Positions 1 to 9,183 are shown, counted from the stretch's first letter. The stretch is 64,000 nt of DNA from QQWI01 sp964522015 (GCA_964522015.1 CAZFST010000024.1:12125-76124), one strand, 5' to 3'. The notes: generated by a model from the sequence alone, not told the origin. Numbers and translations: made by a program.

Positions 1-287
1 GTTTGTTTATCCCAAACCACAGTGGTTTCTCTTTGATTGGTAATGCCAATGGCCGCTATTTGATGGGGTGAAACCCCTGCCGTTTCCAGAGCCTCCCGAG
101 CAACCCCCATTTGAGCTCCCCAAATTTCCATGGGATCATGCTCCACCCAACCTGGTTTTGGAAAGTACTGGGTCAAGGGCTTTTGGGCCATTTTCACAAT
201 TTGACCCCCGTGATCAAATAAGATTGCCCTGGTGCTAGTGGTGCCTTGATCAAAAGCCAGTAAGTACTTTTTTGTCTCGTTTGCCAT
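1..287 (-). CDS. glpK: Glycerol kinase, N-terminal part (runs off window)
   Basis: Phosphorylates glycerol with ATP to sn-glycerol-3-phosphate in the cytoplasm. Translating the minus strand from the ATG at 287 gives MANETKKYLLAFDQGTTSTR, followed by GWVEHDPMEIW and AAIGITNQRETTVVWDK. These are the phosphate-1 loop (DQGTTSTR) and the conserved N-terminal motifs of FGGY-family glycerol kinases. About 95 residues are visible; the remaining roughly 400 lie beyond position 1. The start is supported by a GGGGG ribosome site a few bases upstream. The TerD-family gene ends 23 bp upstream on the same strand, so the two may share a transcript. No glycerol uptake gene is seen in the window. Confidence 0.93.
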   Translation of the reverse strand, partial: MANETKKYLLAFDQGTTSTRAILFDHGGQIVKMAQKPLTQYFPKPGWVEHDPMEIWGAQMGVAREALETAGVSPHQIAAIGITNQRETTVVWDKQ

Positions 288-310
288 GATGAACCCCCTA
301 CTTTTGAGAT

Positions 311-1570
311 TTACTTGCTGCCAGCCGTCCACTTCAATCCTAAATTATAAGCCGCATCAAGCTCCCTATGGCCTTTATGAAAAGTCACCAGTTTTTCAAT
401 ACTAAAGGTTTCGTTATTCTGATTTTCTAGCAGTGCAATGCCACACATCATCAGATTGGAACCGTATTCATCCATTCTTACAATGATCTCTGGACCCTGA
501 GGATTTTTAATGGTGACAACCCCCATGGCCTCGCTCCAATTGACTGCCCCTTCGTAGATATACGTAAAGATTAAAATCCGCTTGAAGTCAGCAATCCGAC
601 CGCCGTTGATCCTGAGATTCTCTCCTGTGGTACTTGAACCAGAACGGTCATCCCCATCCAGTTGCACATAGGGGAAATCATGATAATAGCCAAATGAATT
701 GCCAAGGGCTTGAACAATTCCCTTGCTCCCATCCTTCATTTCAAAAAAACAGCCCAGGTCTAGATCAATGCTCTTTGAACCCGAACCGAAAAGTGAATTC
801 ATAATCCCCTTTTGGTAGGGATTCTTTTGGGTCCAGTTCAAGTTGATAACCAACTCACCAAGGCTGGTGTTCTCTCTCTTTTGCAGGTTGATTTTATCGC
901 CCTTTTTTTTGAGTTCGATTTTATTGCCCACCACATTTTGTCCATTGTCACCATTTGGAGGATTGCCCCCTATAGGCCCATTGCCCGTTATAGGCCCATT
1001 GCTCTCTTTCCTGACATTGGAGATAACAGTATTGCCAGAATTGGCAGGACCACTGTTAACAATCGATATGTTCAGGTCAATTGGCTCAGTCAAGCCGTTT
1101 ATCTGCCTGAACTCCTTGATACCGCCTAAAAAGCCAATCCCGGTAGCATTGATTTTCCATTCCCCATTGTGCCGATAAACCTCCAGCACCGAAACCGCCG
1201 TCTCCTGAGAAAATGTCATATCCATATTGTAACTGAACAGTTCCTGGTTGTCATTTGAATTCACAACTTTTGCTAAAAAGCCACTAAGGCCACCAAAGGG
1301 TTTCTGATCCGGCAAATACGCTGCAATCACCAATTTCGTGATCTGACCACTCACCTTTAACAGGTCGATTTCCAAACCCAACTGATCCATATCATAAATA
1401 ACAGCACCATCTAGAGACCGCTTGTTTTTCGTATAAATAAATTCAGCCCCAGGTCCACCCACAGCAATAGCACTGAACATCACTTGCCCCGCAGGTCCCA
1501 TCATAACTCTCAGCTTAGAAATTCCAGTTCCTTTAGTAATATCCGCTTTTTGCCCTTTCACTAATTGCAT
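311..1570 (-). CDS. Two-domain TerD/TerA family stress (tellurium-resistance type) protein
   Basis: 419 residues with two TerD-fold regions. An N-terminal one spans about residues 1-165. A C-terminal one spans about 225-415 and carries the usual signatures, such as LGELVINLNW, a D-L-D-L-G-C-F-F-E-M strand, QLDGDDRSG and GENLRIN. The domains are joined by a Gly/Asn/Pro-rich linker (about residues 185-215). This arrangement resembles TerA/TerF-like members. TerD domains bind calcium through acidic clusters, and the family is linked to general envelope or chemical stress rather than tellurite alone. GGGGGATAAG precedes the ATG. No other ter genes (terBCE) are nearby and glpK follows closely, so this is an isolated member. 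The family call is firm; the exact role is unknown. Confidence 0.85.
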   Translation of the reverse strand: MQLVKGQKADITKGTGISKLRVMMGPAGQVMFSAIAVGGPGAEFIYTKNKRSLDGAVIYDMDQLGLEIDLLKVSGQITKLVIAAYLPDQKPFGGLSGFLAKVVNSNDNQELFSYNMDMTFSQETAVSVLEVYRHNGEWKINATGIGFLGGIKEFRQINGLTEPIDLNISIVNSGPANSGNTVISNVRKESNGPITGNGPIGGNPPNGDNGQNVVGNKIELKKKGDKINLQKRENTSLGELVINLNWTQKNPYQKGIMNSLFGSGSKSIDLDLGCFFEMKDGSKGIVQALGNSFGYYHDFPYVQLDGDDRSGSSTTGENLRINGGRIADFKRILIFTYIYEGAVNWSEAMGVVTIKNPQGPEIIVRMDEYGSNLMMCGIALLENQNNETFSIEKLVTFHKGHRELDAAYNLGLKWTAGSK

Positions 1571-1720
1571 GGTCTTATCCCCCTATTTTCTTAGGTATAA
1601 CCTCAAAAACAATCCCAACAGGTATATCACGGTCCTCTACTATCAACATTCTCATAGAAAGATTTATCTGTCAATGCAGGATTGTGGAAACTTGATTAGA
1701 GAAAAAACGTCCAAAGCCCT

Positions 1721-1762
1721 AAAAAGACAACCATCAGGAAAGATTCCTAAATGATTGTCTTT
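1721..1762 (-). terminator. Intrinsic terminator for the EamA transporter gene
   Basis: Read on the minus strand, arms AAAGACAA..CAT and ATG..TTGTCTTT pair with a few mismatches and are followed by five T residues. It lies 46 bp past the transporter stop codon. Confidence 0.7.
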
Positions 1763-1807
1763 AAAATTGTTACATGGATGTGGTTAATATCTGTACAGGG
1801 TAACTTT

Positions 1808-2719
1808 TTAATGCTTCTCATGGAGATGTAAAAGCAGTGTCGCACTTAAAATCAGAAGAACACCCACCATTTGGAGTGGATTCATTTGTTCTTTTAAGAA
1901 CAAGTAGGCCAATATCAAGGTGATTGGTAGTTCAATGGTAGCAACCACTGTCAGCTTTTCTGAGCCAATGATTTTTAAAGCACTGAATATAAAAATAACG
2001 GGTAAAATACCTGCACAAAGGGTCAATAGAAAGATCATGGGCACTTGAGACACTTGAAGGGTTAAAGGCATCTTCGTTAAGATGATCACGGAACCACTAA
2101 TAATTGCACCAAATAGGGCTGTATAAAAATTGATGACATTGGGTTTGATAGCTTGTAGTTTTAAGTCAGCAAATACATTGAAAAAGGCATAACATAAACT
2201 GCTCATTAAGCCAAAAGCGATGCCAATAGCCGTTGCAGCAATGGGCGCTTTTCCTAAAATGCCAAGTACCAGGGCTGCCCCAGACATGGCCAGCATAACA
2301 GAGCCATAATTATACCACTTTAGTTGTCTCATACCTGTGACAGCAAAGAAAAGGGTTACAAATACTGGATTCAAAAACAGCAACATGGAAGCTAAGCCAG
2401 CACTCATATGATCCAGTGCAATATAAAAGAAAAAGTTAGTGCCTGTACTGCCGATAATCCCCTGCAGTGCTAGATGTAACAACTGCTTCTTAGAGACTTT
2501 AAAATGTGCAGGATTTCTAATGCCTATCCAAATACCAAGTAAAATTAGGGTCAATGTAAATTGATAGAACATCAATTGAATTGGTGATAAACCATTGGTT
2601 AATAGATTTTTACTGATAATGGCTATAAATGAAAAGAAAAATGCTGCTGCAAAGGCATATAGATAGCCTTTTAAGTGATGATTTGAAACCGTCGTATTTT
2701 TGGTCTTTGAATGTGTCAT
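1808..2719 (-). CDS. EamA/DMT-family transporter
   Basis: About 303 residues with ten hydrophobic helices in two EamA repeats (roughly residues 20-150 and 165-300), the architecture of the drug/metabolite transporter superfamily. The C-terminal repeat contains ELPITLILAYLFLKEQ, a typical EamA ending. The substrate cannot be inferred; relatives export amino acids, nucleosides or other metabolites. I chose the ATG at 2719 (MTHSKTKN...) over an upstream in-frame start at 2830 because it has a GAGG site five bases away, and the extra 37 residues would be a non-conserved Cys-containing extension. It is divergent from the MATE gene, with about 175 bp between the starts. Confidence 0.88.
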   Translation of the reverse strand: MTHSKTKNTTVSNHHLKGYLYAFAAAFFFSFIAIISKNLLTNGLSPIQLMFYQFTLTLILLGIWIGIRNPAHFKVSKKQLLHLALQGIIGSTGTNFFFYIALDHMSAGLASMLLFLNPVFVTLFFAVTGMRQLKWYNYGSVMLAMSGAALVLGILGKAPIAATAIGIAFGLMSSLCYAFFNVFADLKLQAIKPNVINFYTALFGAIISGSVIILTKMPLTLQVSQVPMIFLLTLCAGILPVIFIFSALKIIGSEKLTVVATIELPITLILAYLFLKEQMNPLQMVGVLLILSATLLLHLHEKH

Positions 2720-2893
2720 GATAACCTCGCTTGTAACAACATCATAAAGTCCCACTGGACAAATGGCAAGGTAAAAACAAATATTCTTTCGTAACACATC
2801 AAGTTTATGCTTTAGGTGACCTTGTCCCAATTCATTCTTTTTCTAGCGGTACCATACCACTTTGGCGTATAATGAAAAAGAGGTGATTAGCCA

Positions 2894-4270
2894 ATGACCA
2901 ATTTGCCAATAAAAGAAAACAAAATGGGCCTTGTCCCAATACCAAAGTTGATTTTAACCATGGCTCTTCCGGCTATTTTTTCAATGTTAGTACAAGCCCT
3001 TTATAATGTCGTAGACAGTATATTCGTGGCGCAAATCAGTGAAAATGCTTTAACAGCAGTTTCTTTGGCCTTCCCCATACAATTGATAGTGGTTGCAGCT
3101 TTTGTGGGCCTAGGCATCGGCATGAATGCCAATATCTCAAGGCGACTGGGTCAAAAGAATATCCCAGGGGCTGCTCTTGTCAGTACCCACGGAGCACTCT
3201 TTGGACTGGTGCTAAGTGGCATTGTGGCCTTAATTGGTATTTTCTTATCTGGCTTTTATTTCTCCCTGTTTACCGATGTTCCATCCATTCTTTCTGATGG
3301 TACCCGTTATGTTCAAATTGTCACCATCTTATCTGTTTTTAGAATCATGTCGCAAACTGCAACCAGTACCCTCCAAGGATCTGGGGAAATGGTCCATCCC
3401 ATGATCGCCCAACTACTGGGGGCAGTAGCCAATATTATTCTTGATCCAATTATGATATTTGGCTGGTTTGGATTCCCTGCACTTGGAGTCCCTGGTGCGG
3501 CCATTGCAACCATCTTAGCACAGTTCTTAACCATGGTTTATATCTGGTGGTGGCTTTACAAGGGCACATCGCAAATCAAACCCAACTTTAAGACCTTTAA
3601 GTTTGATCCTGAAATCAGTAAAAGCATCATTGCCATTGGCTTTCCAGCAGCCATTATGCAGGGACTTGGTTCTGTGATGCTAGCCGGGGTCAATTTGATT
3701 GTGGCCCCATTTGGTGTCACGGCACTTGCTGTGATGGGAGTCTACTACAAGTTGCAAATGATTGTCTTTATGCCCGTGTTTGGCTTAAATACTGGTACCT
3801 TACCAGTTGTGGGTTTCAATTTTGGGGCCAAACTATTTAAACGGCTTTTTGGAGCCATTAAATTTAGTACCTCTTTAGCCATTGGCTATATGAGTCTTTG
3901 CATGTTGGTATTTCAAATCTTCCCGATCGGCATGTTAAAATTATTTGATGCTTCCCCTGAAATGATTGCCCTTGGTATACCAGCCCTTAAGACGATTAGC
4001 TTTGGTTTCCCCATGGTGGCCATTACAATTATCTTAAGTGGCTCCTTCAATGGACTGGGCAAAGCTCAAACCAGCTTATTCATCTCCATTGTAAGGCAGT
4101 TGATTGTGCTCCTCCCTGTATCTTATCTATTTGGTTTGCTATTTGGCATTAATGGTATTTGGTATGGTCTTGTCATCGCAGAAGTTATTGGTGTCAGCCT
4201 TACGCTCTACCTGTTTTTACGTTTTTCAAAATCTATCATAAAAAAAGGAGTCTCAAATGAAATCAACTAA
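2894..4270 (+). CDS. MATE-family multidrug/Na+ antiporter
   Basis: 458 residues with twelve predicted membrane helices in two six-helix halves. Recognisable MATE segments include LALPAIFSMLVQALYN-type helix 1 (here ALPAIFSMLVQALYNVVDSI), ALTAVSLAFP, GIGMNANISRRLGQKN and, in the second half, GVYYKLQMIVFMPVFGLNTG. The family exchanges cationic drugs or metabolites for Na+ or H+. AGGTGATT lies just upstream of the ATG. The last 14 bases overlap the start of the following lipoprotein gene, so the two are translationally linked. Specificity cannot be read from sequence. Confidence 0.92.
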   Translation: MTNLPIKENKMGLVPIPKLILTMALPAIFSMLVQALYNVVDSIFVAQISENALTAVSLAFPIQLIVVAAFVGLGIGMNANISRRLGQKNIPGAALVSTHGALFGLVLSGIVALIGIFLSGFYFSLFTDVPSILSDGTRYVQIVTILSVFRIMSQTATSTLQGSGEMVHPMIAQLLGAVANIILDPIMIFGWFGFPALGVPGAAIATILAQFLTMVYIWWWLYKGTSQIKPNFKTFKFDPEISKSIIAIGFPAAIMQGLGSVMLAGVNLIVAPFGVTALAVMGVYYKLQMIVFMPVFGLNTGTLPVVGFNFGAKLFKRLFGAIKFSTSLAIGYMSLCMLVFQIFPIGMLKLFDASPEMIALGIPALKTISFGFPMVAITIILSGSFNGLGKAQTSLFISIVRQLIVLLPVSYLFGLLFGINGIWYGLVIAEVIGVSLTLYLFLRFSKSIIKKGVSNEIN

Positions 4271-4853
4271 GAAAGCCATACCAAAGTCAATAATCATTGC
4301 TATTGCACTCATCATTTTAGTCGCTTTAACCCTAGGAGGTTGTGCCACGTTCAAATCTCAACTGAAGGATATTGGTGCAGAATGGCTTGGTCTAGAAAGA
4401 ACCTTCCGTGTTTACGACGATTATGGAAATGAAACCCTTGTGGTAACTGGTAAAAACACAGATATGCAACCATCAGAAGTAGAAAATGTGATTATGATTG
4501 AAGTGGATGGTAGCCGCTGGCAGCATGTGGGTTCAACCCTCATTGCCTACGAAACTGGCCTTGAAAATAAAATCGAGAGTTACCGGGAAGCCCTCAATTT
4601 ATCAGGGGATAACAAAGGCACGATCACCGCAGTGGATAAAGCGCTTAACCAATGGTTCTCAACTACGATTGGCCTCAAGCGAGTGGTCATGGTGAAAACC
4701 CAATCAGGCGTTCCAATTGCTGTGTTTGAAGGAGACAATGTTCTTGTTGAAGCCTCAACACTACCAAGTACCACTAAAATCCTGATTGATAATAAGCGTC
4801 TTCACATCTACCGTGCAGACCTTGAAATTCTAGAAAAGTCATTGTTTAAGTAA
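4257..4853 (+). CDS. Small lipoprotein, DUF5052-like
   Basis: 198 residues. Lys-rich N terminus, hydrophobic stretch at about residues 12-26, then lipobox L-G-G-C, so lipidation and anchoring on the outer face of the membrane are expected. The exported part begins with a segment reading LERTFRVYDDYGNETLVVTGK, then short beta-rich stretches. From memory this resembles the DUF5052 lipoproteins of Firmicutes, which have a similar 'RTVxVYDxxGK' opening; that assignment is tentative. The start has an AAAAAAAGGAG site inside the end of the MATE gene and overlaps it by 14 bp, so it is probably made with the exporter. It may be an accessory factor or simply co-transcribed. Confidence 0.75.
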   Translation: MKSTKKAIPKSIIIAIALIILVALTLGGCATFKSQLKDIGAEWLGLERTFRVYDDYGNETLVVTGKNTDMQPSEVENVIMIEVDGSRWQHVGSTLIAYETGLENKIESYREALNLSGDNKGTITAVDKALNQWFSTTIGLKRVVMVKTQSGVPIAVFEGDNVLVEASTLPSTTKILIDNKRLHIYRADLEILEKSLFK

Positions 4854-4910
4854 GCTCCACTTCAGTAAGATCCTTTTATGTTATGATTTTTAACCAATTC
4901 ATAAGCAACA

Positions 4911-4958
4911 AAAAGCCATTAGCGCAATTTGATTTGCACTAATGGCTTTTTTTTTTTT
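4911..4958 (+). terminator. Strong intrinsic terminator after the MATE-lipoprotein operon
   Basis: Arms AGCCATTAGcGCAA and TTGCaCTAATGGCT with a five-base loop are followed by an unbroken run of about 12 T. The T-run reaches the stop codon of the convergent HD gene. Confidence 0.93.
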
Positions 4959-5559
4959 ACTTGACTGCTTTACAAGCACTTTCAATCTGGTCTATCAAAG
5001 CAGCAAATTCAGGTAACTTACTATACCGAGCCTCTTTGACAAGGGGGATGAACTGAGTTTGTGTCTCAAGAAGATACTTCTTCTTTTTATCCTCCGAACC
5101 GCATTGACTCAGTGATTTAACATTATCCAGACGATCAACCAACTTGATAAACAAGGGTACATATTTAAGGGTGATTTTTTTGAGATAAACCTCAAAGGGT
5201 TCCCCTTCTTTTTTAGTCAAGGTCAAAACGTCCTTTGCAATATCCTCTGTAAAAAGCTTAGACAAGTCTTCAAAAGTATAGGCTGTGTCTTCAATCACAT
5301 CGTGTAGCAGCGCAGTAATATACGCATGGGCATCTGATGTTTTTTTCACCTGATTGGCCACCCGCTCAACATGTTCAAAATAAGGTGTCCCCTCATCTCT
5401 CATCTGTCCCTCGTGGGCTTTTTTAGCAAAGTCATAGGCTTTTGGCGCTAGGTTTTTCATAAAGGTTTCATCAATTTCTTCTGGTGCAATCACTTCATCA
5501 TCATAATCTTCATAATCAGTCCCATCAGTATCAACTGGCTTCTTTTTAGTTTTAGTCAC
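4957..5559 (-). CDS. Small RelA/SpoT-type HD-domain hydrolase
   Basis: 200 residues: an acidic N-terminal tail (about 1-35), then an HD domain of the ppGpp-hydrolase type. Motifs are H in YFEHVERVA, ALLHDVIEDT (the metal-binding HD dyad) and IKLVDRLDNVKSL, equivalent to the KLADRLHNM motif of SpoT/Mesh1. It lacks synthetase, TGS and ACT domains, so it would be a small alarmone hydrolase-like or related phosphohydrolase. The Asp in DRLDN replaces a usual His. The start is GTG with GGAGG seven bases upstream. A promoter-like TGGTATGAT lies between it and hydA. Function beyond HD hydrolase is inferred. Confidence 0.8.
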   Translation of the reverse strand: MTKTKKKPVDTDGTDYEDYDDEVIAPEEIDETFMKNLAPKAYDFAKKAHEGQMRDEGTPYFEHVERVANQVKKTSDAHAYITALLHDVIEDTAYTFEDLSKLFTEDIAKDVLTLTKKEGEPFEVYLKKITLKYVPLFIKLVDRLDNVKSLSQCGSEDKKKKYLLETQTQFIPLVKEARYSKLPEFAALIDQIESACKAVK

Positions 5560-5613
5560 TGCGAATCCTCCTTAAAAATATCTATTCACCGCTCTATCAT
5601 ACCACGATATGCG

Positions 5614-7380
5614 TTAAACCTCACGCTTTGTAAAATGGGTATGCAAATAGTGATGAGATAAATGGCCAAGGGGCTTGCCTAACCAAGTTTCATATAGTGT
5701 GATAATTTGAGGATTTTTATGAGACATACGCAGAGGCAGCATATCATCCAGAGCATAAAGGGAATCCATCCGTTCAAGCTTAACTGCATTTGTACTGGAA
5801 ATTGGTTGTCCGCCGCCCCCAAGGCAGCCCCCAGGACAGGCCATAATTTCTATAAAGTGATAGGGAGATTCTCCTCTTCTAACTTGGTCCATCAGAGTTT
5901 TAGCATGGGACAAGCCACTGGCCGCCGCCACCCTAAGCGTCAATCCCGGTAGCTCCAGGGTGGCCTCCTTGATGCCCTCAAGGCCGCGAACCGCCTTGAA
6001 TTCTAAGTTGGTCAAATTCTCCCCAGTAATCACTTCGTAGGCGGTTCGCAGGGCGGCCTCCATCACACCACCGGATGCCCCAAATATCGCCCCTGCACCT
6101 GATCCAATGCCAAATGGGTCGTCAAACTGGGCATCCTTCTGCTGGGTAAAGACAATACCCGCCGCTTGGATCATGCGGGCCAGCTCCCTTGTTGTGAGTA
6201 CCACATCCACATCCCGCACCCCGTCCACTTGCATTTCAGGCCTAGCCGCTTCAAACTTTTTAGCCGTACAAGGCATAATGGAGATGGTGACGATATCTTC
6301 TGGGGCTTTTCCTAACATCTTTGCGTAATAGGATTTTGATAAAGCGCCAAACATTTGTTGAGGGGACTTACAGGATGAAACATGTGGCAACAAATCGTCA
6401 TAGACCCCTTCCACGTAGTTGATCCAACCTGGAGAACAGGATGTCAACATTGGTAAAACCCCATTGTTCTTTACCCTGTCCAAGAGTTCATGGGCTTCTT
6501 CAATAATGGTTAAGTCCGCTGTAAAGTTGGTGTCAAAAACACTGTCAAAACCAAGGCGCTTAAGAGAAGCCACCAATTTTCCAGTCACAAGCTCGCCGGC
6601 TTTCATGCCAAAAGAATCCCCCAGGGCCACCCTAACAGCCGGTGCCACTTGCACAATCACATGTTTACTTGGATTTTCAAGGGCTTCCCATACCTTATCG
6701 GTTTCATCCTTTTCAACGATGGCACCTGTAGGACAAACCGCAGCGCACTGGCCGCAGAAGACACACAGGGTTTTTTCTAGCGCTAAATCATAGGCTGGAG
6801 CAATGGTAAAATCCGTTGACCGGTGGGAGTGGGTCAACACGTTGACCTCTTGTACCTTTTGACAAGCCTCAACACACCTTGCGCATTTGATACACTTACT
6901 ATTATCTCTGACGAGAGAAGGATTGGTTTGATCAATTGGCAGGGCATCCACTGCATCTTCAAGATGGGTTTTTGAAATTTGGAAACGCTCACACAAATCC
7001 TGTAATTCGCAATTACCATTGCGCTGGCACTTCAAACAGTCTTGGTTGTGATTGGCTAGCATCAGTTCCAAAATGCCCTTTTGCATATCGCGGACTTTTC
7101 TAGTGCTTGTGGCCACTATCAGCCCTTCCCATACCTTTGTAGAACAAGCTGCTGAGAGTTTGCGACTGCCTTGGGTTTCCACAACACAAATTCGGCAATT
7201 AGCCTTGATATTTTGATCGGGATGATAACAAATATGAGGAATATCAATACCCGCTATCTTTGCCGCCTCTAAAATCGTAGCACCCACAGGGACCTGAAGC
7301 ACTTGATGGTCAATGGTGACACCCACAGTATTTAACACCGTTTCGCCTTTATCCTGATTCGTACCCTTCATGTCACTCAT
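5614..7380 (-). CDS. hydA: [FeFe] hydrogenase catalytic subunit HydA (multimeric NAD-linked type)
   Basis: 588 residues; reduces protons or oxidises H2 at the H-cluster. Domains in order: N-terminal [2Fe-2S] ferredoxin (about 18-95, Cys ligands in ICYH, CRIC and ACST), His-Cys [4Fe-4S] segment (HNQDCLKCQRNGNCELQDLC), two [4Fe-4S] ferredoxin motifs (CIKCARCVEAC and CVFCGQCAAVCP), then the hydrogenase core. H-cluster motifs are intact: TSCSPGW (Cys about 315), MPCTAKKFEA, and MACPGGCLGGGGQP near residue 515. The start overlaps the end of hydB in an ATGA, so the two are translationally coupled. It is the last gene of hydCBA. No strong terminator is seen behind it. Maturases HydEFG are not in the window. 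Confidence 0.96.
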   Translation of the reverse strand: MSDMKGTNQDKGETVLNTVGVTIDHQVLQVPVGATILEAAKIAGIDIPHICYHPDQNIKANCRICVVETQGSRKLSAACSTKVWEGLIVATSTRKVRDMQKGILELMLANHNQDCLKCQRNGNCELQDLCERFQISKTHLEDAVDALPIDQTNPSLVRDNSKCIKCARCVEACQKVQEVNVLTHSHRSTDFTIAPAYDLALEKTLCVFCGQCAAVCPTGAIVEKDETDKVWEALENPSKHVIVQVAPAVRVALGDSFGMKAGELVTGKLVASLKRLGFDSVFDTNFTADLTIIEEAHELLDRVKNNGVLPMLTSCSPGWINYVEGVYDDLLPHVSSCKSPQQMFGALSKSYYAKMLGKAPEDIVTISIMPCTAKKFEAARPEMQVDGVRDVDVVLTTRELARMIQAAGIVFTQQKDAQFDDPFGIGSGAGAIFGASGGVMEAALRTAYEVITGENLTNLEFKAVRGLEGIKEATLELPGLTLRVAAASGLSHAKTLMDQVRRGESPYHFIEIMACPGGCLGGGGQPISSTNAVKLERMDSLYALDDMLPLRMSHKNPQIITLYETWLGKPLGHLSHHYLHTHFTKREV

Positions 7381-8693
7381 GGCTTTCCCCCTTCCACTGG
7401 AAACTCAAACGCTTCTGGAAAATGACGCATGGCTGATAATAAAACACTTTGAGCGGTTTCACCTAGCCCGCAAAATGAACAACTAGACATGATTTGAGCA
7501 AACCGTTTAGCGGTTTCAACATCATCCACCCTTGGGGTATGGGCAACCAATCGCTCAATAATCTTGGCAATTTGACGGTTCCCTTCACGGCAAGGGGTAC
7601 ACTTACCACAGGATTCGTGGACAAAAAAGGTTTGAACCGATTGGATAAAATCAAGGAGTTCTGTGCGCTCATCTACCACCAAGAAGCCACCAGACCCGAC
7701 TACCAAACCCGCTTTAGCCAAGTCTTCGTAGGTATAAGGGGTATCAAGGAGTGCAGGGGGTGCAATTCTACCTGAGGCTCCGCCCAGCTGAACAAGGCGA
7801 ATTTTTTGACCTTCAATAACCCCTCCGCCGATATCATCAATAATCTCTCTCAGTGTTAAACCAAAAGGAATTTCGTAGGTTCCTGGGGTCTTAACATTAC
7901 CTGCCAATGAAATCAGCTTTGTGCCAGTGGATTTTTCAGTACCATGGGCAGTAAAGGCTTGATGCCCATGCTTTAAAATGGCTACTGATGCTGCCAGGGT
8001 TTCAACATTATTGATCAGGGTTGGCTTTAAAAACAAGCCTGCTTCTTTGATAAATGGGGGTTTAATACGTGGTCTGCCACTCTTGCCCTCCATGGATTCA
8101 ATCAGAGAGGACCCCTCGCCACAGACATAAGCTCCGGCACCTGAATACAATTCAATGTCAAAATTAAATGGAGATCCTAGAATGCCAGTACCCAAATAAC
8201 CCCTTTCACGACACTGGTCAAATCCTTCTAAAATAAGGGGTCTCAGATGGCTATACTCTTCACGCAAATAAATATAACCCCGATTTGCGCCAACGGCATA
8301 AGCCGCAATGAGCATCCCTTCTATCAAACGGAAGGGATCTTTTTCAATAAAGGTACGATCTTTAAAAGTGCAAGGCTCCCCTTCGTCGGCGTTGCAAATC
8401 ACCACTTTGTCGGTCCCTGCCACGGCCTGTGCCTGTTGCCACTTGACCCCTGTTGAATAAGCAGCCCCCCCACGGCCTTGTAGGCCTGAGTTTAAAATCT
8501 CTTGATTGACCTCATTTTGGGTCATAGAAAGAGCTCGTTTGAACCCTTCAAAGCCTCCAATGGCCATATAACTATCAATATTTCTAACATCATAACGGCC
8601 GAAATTTTCACTGATTAGCGCAACAATTCTTGTCTTCTGCTGATCTGAATCCTGTGCCTGTTCTTGCATCTGTCCTGATTCTCTAATGTCCAT
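7377..8693 (-). CDS. hydB: NAD(P)H-dependent hydrogenase flavoprotein subunit HydB (NuoF-like), short form
   Basis: About 438 residues from the ATG at 8693. It carries FMN and NADH sites and one [4Fe-4S] cluster: GRGGAAYSTGVKW (NADH/FMN loop), ICNADEGEPCTFKDR, the GAGAYVCGEGSSLIESMEG flavin loop, and the cluster ligands CGKCTPCREG with the downstream SSCSFCGLG. It ends about 20 residues after that cluster. Bifurcating HydB proteins are usually near 600 residues, with an N-terminal [2Fe-2S] domain and a C-terminal two-cluster ferredoxin; both are absent here. The start is chosen because hydC stops only 4 bp upstream and GAGG lies within its end; a longer 478-residue frame would run inside hydC. 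It overlaps hydA by four bases. Confidence 0.95.
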   Translation of the reverse strand: MDIRESGQMQEQAQDSDQQKTRIVALISENFGRYDVRNIDSYMAIGGFEGFKRALSMTQNEVNQEILNSGLQGRGGAAYSTGVKWQQAQAVAGTDKVVICNADEGEPCTFKDRTFIEKDPFRLIEGMLIAAYAVGANRGYIYLREEYSHLRPLILEGFDQCRERGYLGTGILGSPFNFDIELYSGAGAYVCGEGSSLIESMEGKSGRPRIKPPFIKEAGLFLKPTLINNVETLAASVAILKHGHQAFTAHGTEKSTGTKLISLAGNVKTPGTYEIPFGLTLREIIDDIGGGVIEGQKIRLVQLGGASGRIAPPALLDTPYTYEDLAKAGLVVGSGGFLVVDERTELLDFIQSVQTFFVHESCGKCTPCREGNRQIAKIIERLVAHTPRVDDVETAKRFAQIMSSCSFCGLGETAQSVLLSAMRHFPEAFEFPVEGGKP

Positions 8694-8697
8694 CACA

Positions 8698-9183
8698 TCA
8701 CGCCTCAACTTTCTCAAAGCCTGACAGGGCCGCTCTAACCTGCGCCTCTGTGTGCAGATGTCCAAAAACCTGGCCATTGACCCTAATGGCAGGGGAAATA
8801 TCACATGCTCCAAAACAAGGAACCGCCTCTAAAAAGAAATGGCCGTCCTCTGTGGAACTGCCACAGTCAATGCCTAATATTGTATTCAAATGAATTTTAA
8901 CATCATCACTGCCAGTAACCCGGCACACTAAACTATCGCAAAATTGAACGACCACCTCACCCCTTGGGGTGTTGGAGAGGGCGCTATAAAAGGAAATCAC
9001 ATCATATACCTGGCTAAGTGGAACGGCCAATTGCTGACCAACATAGGTCGCCACCTCAATTGGAATAAACTGTTTAGGCCACTGCTCTTGTATCCCCATC
9101 AAAATCTCTACTAAACGAGTTGGATCCTTTGAAAACCGATTGATGACATCATCCACAATCTCAAATCTTTGTTGGCTTTCCAT
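8698..9183 (-). CDS. hydC: Hydrogenase [2Fe-2S] subunit HydC (NuoE-like)
   Basis: About 161 residues of the NuoE/thioredoxin-like ferredoxin family. Cluster ligands are visible as C-x4-C in FCDSLVCRVTG and C-x3-C in VPCFGACD. The helical N-terminal part contains PTRLVEILMGIQEQ and SFYSALSNTPRGE. It passes electrons between HydB and HydA in the cytoplasmic complex. I start at ATG 9183, which has GGGGG just upstream; the in-frame extension to 9216 would begin inside an 18-bp hairpin and is unlikely. First gene of the hydCBA operon. Four bases separate it from hydB. Confidence 0.93.
   Translation of the reverse strand: MESQQRFEIVDDVINRFSKDPTRLVEILMGIQEQWPKQFIPIEVATYVGQQLAVPLSQVYDVISFYSALSNTPRGEVVVQFCDSLVCRVTGSDDVKIHLNTILGIDCGSSTEDGHFFLEAVPCFGACDISPAIRVNGQVFGHLHTEAQVRAALSGFEKVEA

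Noticed and set aside
1569..1754. 61-codon plus-strand ORF in the gap before the EamA gene
   Set aside because: No ribosome site, no recognisable protein pattern, and its end overlaps the EamA terminator hairpin.
4498..4774. ORFs in other frames of the small lipoprotein gene
   Set aside because: Shadow frames; the lipoprotein frame has a ribosome site, signal peptide and lipobox.
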